A DNA stretch of 64,000 bases, taken from Pachyseris speciosa. Its lineage: Eukaryota; Cnidaria; Anthozoa; Scleractinia; Pachyseridae. The stretch lies in the NCBI GenBank assembly GCA_016490735.1, contig JAEMWC010000352.1:235001-299000 (forward strand), written 5' to 3'. Under the pieces are notes generated by a model. It did not search any database. It worked only from the letters and a program-made list of their open reading frames with translations, and was not told the origin of the DNA. Made by a program: the position numbers and the translations under genes. The first letter of the stretch is position 1. The number at the start of each line of letters is the position of its first letter. Below, piece after piece: positions 60,973 to 64,000 of the stretch.

Positions 60973-61500
60973 GTCGTCGTCGTCGTCATCATCATCATCA
61001 TCATTATCCTTAAGTGTAACAGCCCTCTTCAAAACAAATGGCCCCATTCTATGAATTGCGTTTATCCCAGACAAAATTATTAAAGGCAAGCTCCTCCTCT
61101 TCTGTATATATTATCATCTTCCGTTGGTATTTTATAGTACGCTAATGAAATTTGTTTTTCATTTGGCCATTTTTATGATCATTTATATATTCACGGTCCT
61201 ACAGTAGTGTCCCTGCCAGGTCTCTGGCGAAGATAAATAAATAAATAAATAAGTAAACATAATTATGTGGTCAGTGGATTCACAAAACATTTAGCAGAAA
61301 GTGAAGGCTAGGAGTGAAATAAGTCTCATACCTCCCACTCGGGAATGGCAAATTGCCAATATACTCAGTTAAATCCTTTGGTACTCACCTCCCAAGAGCA
61401 AGGCAATACAAAGTTTTATTGCGTCCCTCAACAGCTATCTCCACACTGCCTGGTCTCACAACCCACGTAGGAGCACGCTTAATGTCAGGATCAGCTTGCC
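21735..61500 (-). CDS. Gene A: Ig-domain / SEA-domain receptor tyrosine kinase, FGFR/Tie-like (5' end missing)
   Basis: Twenty-one exons over 40 kb give about 960 residues: four Ig domains, SEA domain, TM helix, juxtamembrane region and full tyrosine kinase domain. Kinase landmarks: [11 protein letters not shown] loop, VAVK lysine, SELE helix-C Glu, HRDLAARN catalytic loop, [19 protein letters not shown] (Ala-Cys-Glu where most kinases have Ala-Pro-Glu), SDVWSYGVL and NERPAF. The [15 protein letters not shown] and GGSPYP signatures are those of the FGFR/VEGFR/Ret/Tie branch. The SEA module is unlike vertebrate FGFR. Expected role: cell-surface receptor that phosphorylates itself and substrates on ligand binding. 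All exon junctions agree in phase except 39052/35736. The signal peptide lies beyond base 61500, probably outside the window. Several introns carry large transposons. Confidence is high for the kinase and Ig identities and moderate for exact exon ends. Confidence 0.88.
22407..22503 (-). CDS. Gene A kinase exon (GGSPYP, helix G region)
   Basis: A 97-nt exon, acceptor TTTTCAG, donor GTAAGC. It encodes [20 protein letters not shown] then [12 protein letters not shown], the substrate-binding C-lobe segment typical of FGFR-type kinases. Confidence 0.9.
22768..23279. mobile_element. 512-bp inverted-repeat element with TATA-containing ends
   Basis: TTAAACAAGGACACTGCCTATAAAAGG at the left and its near-perfect reverse complement at 23251-23279. 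The left repeat contains TATAAAAG. It carries a 71-codon minus-strand frame (22859-23071). It lies in the gene A intron between exons 23513 and 22503. Confidence 0.6.
22859..23071 (-). CDS. Unassigned small ORF with signal-peptide-like N-terminus
   Basis: 70 residues: [20 protein letters not shown] is strongly hydrophobic and followed by a polar Cys-containing tail ([15 protein letters not shown]). No family recognised. It sits wholly inside a short inverted-repeat element in a kinase intron, so it may be chance or part of the element. A splice donor (ACAG/GTAACA, about 22955) in phase 1 could in principle join the next kinase exon. Confidence 0.25.
   Translation of the reverse strand: MMEALPLYILLLYYWLPFFLLTGSDNIGGLQPISGDTGNNGETCKCGGRTKGANERSIVYVLQRGGDGVT
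23513..23553 (-). CDS. Gene A kinase exon, 41 nt ([13 protein letters not shown])
   Basis: Acceptor TTCTATAG, donor GTAAGG. It encodes [13 protein letters not shown] with split codons on both sides (Val and Gly), joining SDV to GGSPYP. Confidence 0.9.
24695..24765 (-). CDS. Gene A kinase exon (activation segment end)
   Basis: A 71-nt exon, acceptor TCACGTAG, donor GTAAGTTC. It encodes [20 protein letters not shown] then KSDV. The APE position reads ACE. Confidence 0.9.
24927..25049 (-). CDS. Gene A kinase exon (catalytic loop and DFG)
   Basis: A 123-nt phase 0-0 exon, acceptor TTATTACAG, donor GTAATT. It encodes [13 protein letters not shown], then [20 protein letters not shown]. The catalytic Asp, Arg-Asn pair and DFG Asp are all present. 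The activation loop has a single Tyr. Confidence 0.95.
25302..25421 (+). CDS. Possible N-terminus of an element-encoded protein
   Basis: 39 codons after the left terminal repeat with its TATATAAG box: acidic start [14 protein letters not shown], then basic, Ala- and Pro-rich, stop at 25419-25421. It may be the remnant of a gag-like ORF; not recognised. Confidence 0.25.
   Translation: MADADEQLQYPDVQRRRADKNAVNAAQAVVPRIQPPPAA
25776..26190. repeat. Minisatellite, about 50-bp unit, about 8 copies
   Basis: Each unit contains AAGGTCCCGCTTGTTTATTG, a TAGTATTATTTTCG-like core and GGTTAACAG. Copies differ by a few substitutions and small indels. Confidence 0.9.
27177..27367 (-). CDS. Gene A kinase exon (hinge and helix E)
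   Basis: A 191-nt exon, acceptor TACCATAG, donor GTAAGTTC. It encodes [20 protein letters not shown] (hinge), a short kinase insert with [11 protein letters not shown], and [19 protein letters not shown] (helix E). Confidence 0.92.
27823..27933 (-). CDS. Gene A kinase exon (helix C)
   Basis: A 111-nt exon, acceptor TCTTGCAG, donor GTGAGG. It encodes [20 protein letters not shown] then LLGCVTKS, including the helix-C Glu that pairs with the VAVK lysine. Confidence 0.92.
28233..28560 (-). CDS. Gene A juxtamembrane and glycine-loop exon
   Basis: A 328-nt exon, acceptor GTCTGTAG, donor GTGCCA. It carries Tyr-containing juxtamembrane segments ([28 protein letters not shown]) and the nucleotide loop [16 protein letters not shown] with VAVKMLK. 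The WEIPRE motif just before the kinase is typical of FGFR-type RTKs. Confidence 0.93.
28926..28965 (-). CDS. Gene A 40-nt juxtamembrane exon
   Basis: Acceptor TTTAAG, donor GTATGT. It encodes [13 protein letters not shown], in phase with the microexon before and the exon after it. Confidence 0.7.
29441..29459 (-). CDS. Gene A 19-nt microexon
   Basis: Flanked by TTTTTCAG and GTAAGA. Needed to keep the frame between the TM exon (ends phase 1) and the 40-nt exon (starts phase 2). It encodes TRRKE plus split Glu and Arg codons, a basic stop-transfer region. The same exon exists in gene B. Confidence 0.8.
29700..29886. mobile_element. 187-bp MITE, CAGGGCCGTAGC termini, copy 2
   Basis: Almost identical to 8393-8579 and exactly as long. 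Flanked by CAATC on both sides. The homologous place in gene B (about 4930) lacks it, so it entered after the duplication. Confidence 0.9.
29985..30508. mobile_element. About 520-bp composite insertion in gene A intron, two nested inverted repeats
   Basis: Absent from the matching gene B intron (5020-5035). The first part (29993-30133) is a 60-bp-arm foldback (GGTAATAGGACT ... AGTCTTATTACC) around CGACCGCGCAGCGGG. The second part starts AATCATAAAAATTACAATTTCC (30138) and ends with its reverse complement (30485-30507), and contains short tandem units of the GTCCAATAACAAAGT type (30378-30435). Confidence 0.7.
30530..30643 (-). CDS. Gene A transmembrane exon
   Basis: A 114-nt exon, acceptor CATTGCAG, donor GTAATC. 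It encodes VRSECSCNC, then [20 protein letters not shown] (helix), then VWLHRK. Compare the gene B copy, which has a stop in the CNC segment. Confidence 0.92.
30644..32151. other. Gene A intron between TM and SEA exons
   Basis: The first 800 bp resemble gene B intron 5170-5700 (shared agagataatttggaa / agagacaatctggaa context). 31557-31790 is a pentamer repeat. No coding exon seen. Confidence 0.5.
31557..31790. repeat. Degenerate (ATGCC)n tract
   Basis: Long run of atgcc/atacc/ttgcc pentamers in the intron between the TM and SEA exons. The open frames over it are an artefact of the repeat. Confidence 0.85.
32152..32446 (+). mobile_element. tRNA-derived SINE (family A), plus strand
   Basis: Head with A-box-like TAGCGCAGTGGTGA and B-box GGTTCGATTCC (about 32153-32223), body with TCCGAGAGGTTTTTCTCCGG, tail (GATTT)n. 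The same family is present on the minus strand at 43438-43711. Confidence 0.85.
32628..32655. repeat. (AAAC)n microsatellite
   Basis: Perfect run just downstream (in gene A sense) of the SEA exon donor. Confidence 0.85.
32676..32887 (-). CDS. Gene A SEA domain C-terminal exon and stalk
   Basis: A 212-nt exon, acceptor GTTCCAG, donor GTTCGT (weak). It encodes [32 protein letters not shown] and a Thr-rich stalk ([18 protein letters not shown]). It matches gene B exon 5877-6067. Confidence 0.8.
32975..33028. repeat. (GAA)n microsatellite
   Basis: About 17 GAA triplets in the intron between SEA exons. Confidence 0.9.
33300..33350 (-). CDS. Gene A SEA domain exon, third
   Basis: Encodes [16 protein letters not shown] and joins RPGSV in the next exon. 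The exon start at GGACAG/GATC is chosen because it is the only acceptor in phase with the previous exon; a stronger-looking acceptor 8 nt upstream (33358) would need a phase-0 donor that is not present. Donor GTAATT. Confidence 0.65.
33691..33803 (-). CDS. Gene A SEA domain exon, second
   Basis: A 113-nt exon, acceptor TTTCAAAG, donor GTGATC (weak). It encodes [20 protein letters not shown], then [16 protein letters not shown]. Together with the next exon this makes the helix pattern L-x3-I-x3-L-x2-IF of SEA domains. Confidence 0.6.
34527..34612 (-). CDS. Gene A SEA domain exon, first
   Basis: An 86-nt exon, acceptor CTTGCAG, donor GTAACT. It encodes [20 protein letters not shown] and SLRKFTDG, aligned with the first strand of the gene B SEA domain (INVTMQIT). 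Confidence 0.6.
34905..34976 (+). other. tRNA-like sequence (tRNA pseudogene or SINE head)
   Basis: TGTTCAGTTAATAGAGCGCTGG (A-box-like) and GGTCGCGAGTACGAATCC (B-box-like) are spaced as in a tRNA. The acceptor arms do not pair well, so a functional tRNA is unlikely. Confidence 0.45.
35501..35736 (-). CDS. Gene A Ig domain exon (membrane-proximal Ig)
   Basis: It encodes [20 protein letters not shown] and [19 protein letters not shown], an I-set Ig. The donor GTGAGT at 35500 is clear and phase 1. The 5' end is uncertain: acceptors at 35727 (CCTAG) and 35736 (TTTAG) both give phase 2, whereas the previous exon (39052) ends in phase 1. An unseen small exon, a variant splice or a sequence indel is needed. 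Confidence 0.8.
36210..36871. mobile_element. 662-bp TIR element with TTAA target duplication (piggyBac/Kolobok-like MITE)
   Basis: TTAA-GGGGGACTAACTTGACTACA at the left, and GTAGTTAAGTTAGTCCCCA-TTAA at the right. No transposase frame. Confidence 0.8.
36948..37312. mobile_element. Long-TIR MITE, about 90-bp or longer arms, TTAACCGCGGT ends
   Basis: TTAACCGCGG...ACGTAAAAA...TTAAAGATAACGTTTTTACG...TTGAGAGCTCAAA is repeated in reverse complement at the right end. The ends lie in TTAA. Confidence 0.85.
38271..38911. mobile_element. 641-bp pogo/Tc1-mariner-like MITE with TA target duplication
   Basis: Starts CAGTTGAATCTCTTCAATACG, ends with GTCCGTAAAGAGAGGTTCGACTG, flanked by TA on both sides. 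The CAGT-GAACCTCT termini and TA site fit pogo/Tigger-type elements. No transposase. Confidence 0.8.
39052..39321 (-). CDS. Gene A Ig domain exon
   Basis: A 270-nt phase 1-1 exon, acceptor CTTTTAG, donor [28 protein letters not shown] and [19 protein letters not shown] define an I-set Ig. It is closest to gene B exon 11501-11767. Confidence 0.92.
39790..40545 (-). mobile_element. Degraded LINE 3' fragment
   Basis: (ATTG)n-type tail at 39790-39840. At 40340-40530 the minus strand reads [20 protein letters not shown], the WGNCG...KLQNRAAR segment of CR1/L2-type RT C-termini. The rest is frameshifted. Confidence 0.65.
41085..42870 (+). mobile_element. Degraded L1/Tx1-like LINE 3' fragment
   Basis: [20 protein letters not shown] (41168-41227) is the RT thumb/C-terminal motif of L1/Tx1-type elements. 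Further down [20 protein letters not shown] and [16 protein letters not shown] can be read, with stops and shifts. It is interrupted by a MITE at 41245-41646. Confidence 0.7.
41245..41646. mobile_element. MITE family GGCCATGTTCTAAACGAGTAA, copy 1
   Basis: Terminal inverted repeats GGCCATGTTCTAAACGAGTA / TACTCGTTTAGAACATGGCC around a 400-bp core, inserted in the L1-like LINE. The second copy is at 43338-44017. Confidence 0.85.
43338..44017. mobile_element. MITE family GGCCATGTTCTAAACGAGTAA, copy 2, split by a SINE
   Basis: Same termini as 41245-41646, flanked by AATT on both sides. The core is interrupted at about 43438-43711 by a SINE; the two halves match the ends of copy 1 in reversed orientation. 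Confidence 0.85.
43438..43711 (-). mobile_element. tRNA-derived SINE (family A body, alternative tail), minus strand
   Basis: Minus-strand head GATGGCGCAGTGGTGAGAGC and B box GCGTTCGATTCCC, body like 32152-32446, but the 3' tail is AAATGCGCTATATAAGTTCT followed by (TTA)n, resembling the tail of the SINE at 45217-45684. Confidence 0.85.
44071..44204 (-). CDS. Gene A Ig domain, C-terminal half exon
   Basis: A 134-nt exon, phase 2 in and 1 out, acceptor TTTATACAG, donor [28 protein letters not shown] holds the second Cys of the Ig fold. Confidence 0.9.
44383..44569. mobile_element. 187-nt near-perfect hairpin (foldback element)
   Basis: Two arms of about 80 bp (AACAAATCGAATGTGGTTTA ... CATCACAGTGGTCAAAAT) with very few mismatches around a short GC-rich loop. 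Further related ACAACG/GAGTCTAGACAACG sequence lies at 44270-44300, so the full element may start near 44235. Confidence 0.85.
44590..45210. other. Gene A intron, low-complexity stretches only
   Basis: C/T-rich run at 44695-44765 and G-rich run at 45030-45062; no coding or repeat family recognised. Confidence 0.5.
45217..45684 (-). mobile_element. tRNA-derived SINE (family B)
   Basis: Minus-strand head (45610-45683): A box TTAGCTCAGTGGTAGAGCAC and B box GGGTTCGAACCCC. The body is about 390 bp and the tail is TGCGCAATATAAATGTGATA then (TTA)n at 45217-45250. Flanked by further (AAT)n at 45685-45748. Confidence 0.85.
45685..45748. repeat. (AAT)n/(ATT)n microsatellite, palindromic
   Basis: AAT repeats switch to ATT repeats around TTGTTG, giving a self-complementary tract. 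Confidence 0.9.
46193..46343 (-). CDS. Gene A Ig domain, N-terminal half exon
   Basis: A 151-nt exon, phase 1 in and 2 out, acceptor TTTTTCAG, donor GTATGT. It encodes [20 protein letters not shown], then [20 protein letters not shown], with the first Cys and the core Trp. Confidence 0.88.
46731..47003. mobile_element. About 270-bp MITE with G-rich termini
   Basis: GGGGGGGCAAGGGTATTTTCGTGACG at the left and ACTTCGTGACAAGACTCCCCCTTGCCCCCCC at the right. The interior is made of GTGAATCGTGAA-type repeats. Confidence 0.65.
47249..47454 (-). CDS. Gene A Ig domain, C-terminal half exon
   Basis: A 206-nt exon, phase 2 in and 1 out, acceptor CTTTTCAG, donor [28 protein letters not shown] and [16 protein letters not shown] carry the core Trp and second Cys. 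Confidence 0.9.
47674..47988. mobile_element. 315-bp MITE with about 100-bp TIRs and ATAAATG duplication
   Basis: CAGGAGCCCATCACTAGGAG...GTACAACT...TCACGGCGTTTTCACA at the left matches the reverse complement of the right end. ATAAATG flanks both sides (47667-47673, 47989-47995). Length and 7-bp duplication fit a hAT/P-like nonautonomous element. Confidence 0.88.
47996..51464 (+). mobile_element. LINE-2 of this window: CR1/L2-like retrotransposon with one long intact ORF
   Basis: It ends in AATAAAGG and a (TATG)n tail (51440-51464). The 5' boundary is uncertain, taken as just after the MITE. There is no separate ORF1 upstream in the window. It is inserted in the intron between gene A exons 61389-61500 and 47249-47454, on the opposite strand. 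Confidence 0.85.
48086..51316 (+). CDS. LINE-2 polyprotein: leader with 2A-like motif, endonuclease, reverse transcriptase
   Basis: 1076 residues, no stops. Residues 1-30 form a hydrophobic leader ([17 protein letters not shown]). Residues 97-106 read [10 protein letters not shown], a variant of the 2A-type D-V/I-E-x-N-P-G-P ribosome-skipping motif (HPGP instead of NPGP). The endonuclease shows HLNVRSM, ISESWLD, YRPP, GDLNCN and SDHNLV, with the catalytic SDH intact. [19 protein letters not shown] (A), [20 protein letters not shown] (B) and YVDDTKIF (catalytic YVDD). The C-terminus has the WNSLPLDL motif. The complete frame suggests a recent and possibly active copy. Confidence 0.93.
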   Translation: MAVRTRTLGLLLVALSYSWLCGYNSFSGYSEFLNGTTCNVQQKNLKSSDVYFNFSTGVYLGRCTCTFLRRRFSKGRVLYTTNGSSSFNPCLLIVTLSGDVHPHPGPGPENNSMRPKKARQRSTRHVIVAHLNVRSMRSRENFYLVWQTITDNCLDILTISESWLDPSTNDSDLQIPGYILFRQDRGSLGGGLCVYIKDIYKASVIGNLSNISENSFQQLWLKVICKKLKSFLLCTVYRPPNTPISFLEILSKSFMDSLLVGSEVVILGDLNCNVLEDCYEGRALTEFCSTFNLTQLVESPTRVTETSKSIIDIVLTTNKDFVENCVVKSSSISDHNLVCFNLKLKAPRPRHSYVTIRSYKNYDRDNFLVDLSRVPFHMVYFFESLDDQVDAFNCLFLEVLDVYAPFKRIKIKSRPNPFITQEIKQLMNTRDLWHKTAKRTSDRLHWNAYRFFRQEVKREIRLAEKAYVRTELQNSKGNSNAIWKVINRCLPRKGAPLKTENPLSLSKTFNEFYTSVGKATADKARLIAREFGFSPSGHGLLHNYANDVHENDHRELFMFSAVTESLVENIVNGLPSNKAPGADKITSRVLKDSLPAILPIITHLFNKSFATGTFARSWKMAEVIPVPKSGDFNEPVNTRPISLLPILSKVCERLAHRQFVDFLNRSGKISKFQSGNRELHSTETALLQFTDDILKNMDEKKVSLIVLLDMSKAFDSIQHERLLMKLHKIGISTAAWTWFESYLTKRSQFVRIEDAISDPLPLNFGVPQGSILGPVLFTVYVNDLLSVPKHCKSSGYVDDTKIFLSLPPRDITDASNALNQDLLEISRWCCENSLLINPDKTKFLVIATPQLLRNLPRLSITILGKEIEPVSVARDLGVYIDQTLNYNEHISKLVSNCVHKLVQINRIKHLLDRKSLLLMINAFVFSKLFYCSTVWGNTSKSNIKKLQLVQNFAGKIVLGLKKFDHISQSLKSLGWLSIEDKLRLNTAVMVHKCLQHRVPIYLKDKFVYRSQVHNRQLRSVDNNELNLPHCRLSTGQRSFAFRGAKVWNSLPLDLKLTSSLRTFKKNVCELLVNNLS
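51465..51551 (+). mobile_element. LINE 3'-end fragment with (ATT)n tail
   Basis: GAAGCACAGCTATATAAATA then (AATA)n and (ATT)n, the sort of 3' terminus used by local LINEs. Too short to classify. Confidence 0.45.
51640..52190 (-). mobile_element. 5'-truncated LINE fragment
   Basis: Minus-strand frame 51861-52127 reads [39 protein letters not shown] and [12 protein letters not shown], the C-terminal tail of a CR1/L2-type RT. Confidence 0.8.
52190..52235. repeat. (ATT)n microsatellite
   Basis: Perfect trinucleotide run. Confidence 0.9.
52313..52690. mobile_element. Head-to-head pair of tRNA-derived SINEs
   Basis: Left copy on minus (52313-52475): AACTCAGTTGGTTAGAGCAT A box and GTCACGGGTTCAAACC B box. 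Right copy on plus (52561-52690): GAGCATCGCACCGGTATCGC, AGGTCAGGGTTCAAACCC. Both end in the same ACAACTGCGA-GATCATTCTTCATTTGAT 3' end, so the whole is an inverted repeat. Confidence 0.85.
53130..55870 (-). mobile_element. Broken Ty3/Gypsy-type retrotransposon (pol region)
   Basis: In minus-strand order: region before RT (55870-55520); RT start [20 protein letters not shown] (55513); RT/RNase [21 protein letters not shown] and [11 protein letters not shown] (55215-55009); RNase H end [20 protein letters not shown] (54829); integrase zinc finger [14 protein letters not shown], then [17 protein letters not shown]; integrase core [11 protein letters not shown] and [15 protein letters not shown]; integrase tail [15 protein letters not shown] and [18 protein letters not shown] (53774-53388). 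The RT catalytic motif is deleted, frames are shifted, and about 270 bp (53965-54232) interrupts the integrase. No LTRs identified. Dead copy. Confidence 0.88.
53965..54232. other. Insertion inside the Gypsy integrase
   Basis: AT-rich sequence separating two halves of the integrase core ([14 protein letters not shown] after, [20 protein letters not shown] before, in coding order). No clear terminal repeats. Confidence 0.5.
56003..56960 (-). mobile_element. 5'-truncated CR1/L2-like LINE with (CGTAT)n tail
   Basis: 220-codon frame (56151-56813) with [31 protein letters not shown] and [20 protein letters not shown]. Upstream, in a shifted frame, the catalytic YADD (about 56925). Tail (GATAC)n on plus at 56003-56022. 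Confidence 0.85.
56985..57272 (+). mobile_element. 5' internal end of a Gypsy-type element (primer-binding site and gag start)
   Basis: TGGTGTCAGAAG (56998-57009) resembles the primer-binding site directly after an LTR. A gag-like frame follows from ATG 57115: [20 protein letters not shown], then [17 protein letters not shown]. The sequence breaks into LINE DNA near 57275. The LTR itself (upstream) is not delimited. Confidence 0.5.
57649..58270. mobile_element. 622-bp TIR element with GCGAATA repeats and 9-bp duplication
   Basis: Left GGGTGTCTGGAAAGGCCGAA, right TTCGGGTTTTCCAGACACCC, with sub-terminal AGCGAATAGTCGCGAATAGC repeats mirrored at both ends. Flanks ACTATCTGT and ACTATCGGT (8 of 9 match) suggest a Mutator-like nonautonomous element. 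The LINE reading frame resumes on both sides. Confidence 0.85.
58613..59578. mobile_element. About 966-bp insertion with short TIRs in the R2-like LINE
   Basis: GAAATGAGGGACACG at the left and CATGTCCCTCATTTC at the right. LINE coding sequence flanks both sides ([17 protein letters not shown] and [13 protein letters not shown]). The small internal frames are not recognised. Confidence 0.65.
60775..60825. repeat. (ATTATG)n microsatellite
   Basis: Repeats of ttatga/attatg at the 5' edge of the LINE match. Confidence 0.85.
60942..61005. repeat. (CAT)n(CGT)n(CAT)n microsatellite
   Basis: Compound trinucleotide tract; the Asp-rich frame across it is an artefact. Confidence 0.9.
61389..61500 (-). 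CDS. Gene A first visible exon: Ig domain N-terminal half
   Basis: A 112-nt exon, phase 1 in and 2 out, acceptor GGCTGCAG, donor GTGAGTAC. It encodes [20 protein letters not shown] and [15 protein letters not shown], with the first Ig Cys. Its phase and content fit directly onto exon 47249-47454 ([11 protein letters not shown]), 13.9 kb away. Confidence 0.85.
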
Positions 61501-61749
61501 CTGCAGCCAAAGTTAATACAAATTGTTTAAAAAACAGAAATAGGTCATTCACTCAATTAGGCTTCGTTTACACGTACATGTTAAGTGGGGGCGAGTTCAT
61601 CCCGTAGTGGCTTTCCTCAAGGGATACTTTTTGTTTTTGTTCACATTTATGTAGTTCTGATGTATTACACGAAGTAGGCAATTTAGGGACTTCTAGGAGG
61701 GAAAGAGCACATGGAATGATTAAAGAGAGTAGTTAAACGTTTACCTGAG

Positions 61750-63900
61750 TGTGGCCTGTCCATCTCAAATTCATGCAGTAGAAGGATACAACATTGGTGA
61801 CACGCAAACGATTCACAAGATGTCTCATTCGAATGACAGTGGCACCAACGCAATTCATAAGTTTGATTTGACCCGAGCCCCCCATGCTAGGTCCAAGGTG
61901 GATGAGATGCTTAAATCATTCAAGTTGTTTGCCTATGGTAAAGACCTTATTATCAACGAAACAACAAAATAGTAATGTTAAAACCAGACAAAGGCGCCAG
62001 GCTTTATTGTTCCATTTGGCTAGCACAGATGTGGACACCGGCGAAAGCTACCAATTACACAGCCGCCATAACAGTTCTGAATGGATATTTCGTTCCAAAG
62101 GGCAACTTTACATTCGCGCGACAAGCTTTTCACCGCATTCAGGAACGGGAAAGTGAGACTGTTTTGCAATTTGTTACTAGGCTACAAAAAGAATCGAAAC
62201 CAAACAGGCCAAACCAGTGCACACGAACCTGATTATGCCTAGCGTAACCAGTGGGGTGGAGTCAAATGTACTCACCGGGTCTGTGGGGGAATAAACCTCA
62301 AAATATTAGTGGATTCTGGAGCTACAAACAACGTTATTGATGAAGATACATGGAAGACGTCAAAGGTAAAAAAGATAAGATGTAAATCTCGAGCTGTCCC
62401 ATTTGGAAGAAAGCTGTACACATATGCATCTGACAATAAGCCCCATCCAACTGAAAGGTCGGTTTGATACGAAAATGTTGAAGAATATTAAGATAGATGA
62501 AGATGTAACGGTTGGCCAAGGCAGATCCCAAGCAAATAAATTGTTGTTGTTGTTGTTGTTGATTAAAGGAAAAAGGGAGTAACACTCCTGGACCGAGATA
62601 CTGCTATGACACTAGGTGTATGGAAGATAGGTGATGGTGTTGCTGCAGTCATGGAAACCAAATAAATGCTTCAACAGCACTATCCTGAGGTATTTCACGG
62701 CGTGGGAAAACTGAAAAGCAGACAAGTAACGTTACACATTGATCCTGAAACTGAACCAATTGCCCTGAACGCCTCAGGCATGTCCCCTTCAACTTACAAG
62801 ACAAGGCGGAAGAAACAGTCCAAGAACTGCTAGACTGTGACATCAGAGAAGAAGTCAATTTGCCTAAACCGTGAGTGAACCCTGTTGTAATTGTACCCAA
62901 CGGAAATAGAGAAGTACGCCTATGTAACAACATGAGTTGTGAAAACAAGGCCATTATTCGTGGTAGACACCCCATACCGATAGTAGATGAGCTGCTGCAC
63001 AACATAAATGGCTCAAAGATCTTCAGCAAGTTGGATCTTAAATGGGGCTACCACCAGCTTGAACTCTCCCCAGAATTGCGTCAGATCACAACATTTGTGA
63101 CCCATAAGAGTTTGTACAGATACAAACGGTTGTTGTTCGGTGTGAGTTCAGCGAGTGAGTAGCATCAACACGAAATTAAAACAACTCTGGAGAGCATCCG
63201 GGGGCATCAACAACAACAACATCATCGTGCATGGCCCAGATCAGAAAACCCATGACCAGTGTTTCCACAAATCTCTTCAATGCCGTGGAGAGCAAGACCT
63301 GACACTCAGTGTTGACAAATGTGTATTTAATGTGGGCAGACTAGTCTTTATGGGAATTCTTCTGTTGGAGAAAGGGATTGGCCTTATGGAGGATAAGGTC
63401 ACGGTGATGCAAGAATCGAGAAAACCTGCAACTGTCAGTGAAGTACGCAGTTTCTTGGGACAGTTACAAGTTATAAGAGTTATCCTGCACTTTGCAACTT
63501 TGACAGAACTGCTAAGGAGGTTGAATAAGAAAGACGAACCCTCAAGTTTAAACCCAAACAAAAATCTGCCTTTGAGTCACTGAAAAAGAGTATGGCAGAA
63601 GCTGGAACACTAGTCTATTTTAAAAATAATGCCCTGACAAAATCATTGCGGATGTGAGTCCCATGAGAATCGGTGCAGTGCTTGTATTGTCAGAACCAGC
63701 CTAACAGAGTGCAAGCGCAGATATTCACAGACCGAAAGAGAGGCTCTTGCCCTAATGTTTGGGCATGTGAGAGGCATGACGCATATACCAAAGGCACTAA
63801 CTACAAGAGAGGTTGAAGAAGCATCTACGACAGATGAAGAATTAACAGTTCCGAGAGAAGCCATCAAAACCGGTAATTTTGATTAATGCAAGATATAGAC
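61750..63900 (+). mobile_element. Broken Ty3/Gypsy-type retrotransposon (gag-protease-RT)
   Basis: Gag-like VLNGYFVPKGNFTFARQAF and ESETVLQFVTRLQKE (62070-62195); protease KILVDSGATNNVIDEDTW (about 62300, active-site DSGA); RT NPVVIVPNGNREVRLC, RHPIPIVDELLHNINGSKIF, SKLDLKWGYHQLELSP and RYKRLLFGVSSASE (62875-63162); and EVRSFLGQLQVI (63440). The catalytic YxDD segment reads NNNNIIVHGPD, so it is lost. Several frameshifts. No LTR seen in the window. Confidence 0.85.
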
Positions 63901-64000
63901 GTATGCACCTTCAACAGGTAAACTGTGTGTTATCGGACAGTTGGTTTTGAGAGGAAACCGCATTGTACTACTAAAAATACTCAGGCCACAAGTTTTCGCC

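Noticed and set aside
60892..61089. Asp-rich minus-strand frame
   Set aside because: Artefact of the (CAT)n/(CGT)n microsatellite.

Overview
The window looks like nuclear DNA of an anthozoan cnidarian, most likely a stony coral. The evidence is AT-rich sequence, long introns, receptor tyrosine kinases that combine Ig and SEA domains, and a cnidarian-style mix of transposons (CR1/L2-, L1/Tx1- and R2-like LINEs, Penelope-like, Ty3/Gypsy, many short TIR elements and tRNA-derived SINEs). The species assignment is inference. No bacterial operon, rRNA, CRISPR or viral genome is seen.

Host genes. Two receptor tyrosine kinase (RTK) genes lie head to tail on the minus strand. Gene A enters from beyond the right edge and ends at 21735. 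I could join 21 exons (61500 to 21735) by reading frame and splice phase: Ig (61389-61500 + 47249-47454), Ig (46193-46343 + 44071-44204), Ig (39052-39321), Ig (35501-about 35736), a SEA domain in four exons (34612 to 32676), a transmembrane exon (30530-30643), a 19-nt microexon (29441-29459), juxtamembrane exons and a complete tyrosine kinase domain (28560 to 21735). Its signal-peptide exon lies outside the window. One junction (39052 to 35736) does not fit in phase. Gene B starts at 18362 with a signal-peptide exon, then a V-like Ig, two Ig domains, a SEA domain, a TM exon and the same 19-nt microexon (4670). Its kinase exons would lie left of base 1. Its frame is open from ATG for 435 codons and then meets TGA (5137-5139) at the edge of the TM segment. 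It is therefore either a pseudogene or a source of a secreted ectodomain. The TM/microexon blocks of A and B match even in introns, while the Ig exons have diverged.

Mobile DNA. Most of the rest is transposons in introns. A two-ORF LINE (81-4471) sits in gene B's intron. A 1.37-kb Penelope-like remnant (8015-9380) has inverted terminal repeats, hammerhead-ribozyme-like motifs, a GIY-YIG domain and a 14-bp target duplication, with a 187-bp MITE nested inside. A second LINE (ORF 48086-51316) with a variant 2A-like motif lies in gene A's first visible intron. That intron (47455-61388) also carries a broken Ty3/Gypsy pol (53130-55870), a CR1/L2-like tail, a Gypsy 5' end and a degraded R2-like LINE (57480-60780) carrying two further insertions. 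A second degraded Gypsy (61750-63900) lies beyond exon 61389-61500. A DIRS-like or TIR element with a 50-bp minisatellite (25165-26982) splits the kinase exons.

All coordinates come from reading the sequence by eye. Splice sites are predictions from GT/AG and phase, not transcript evidence.
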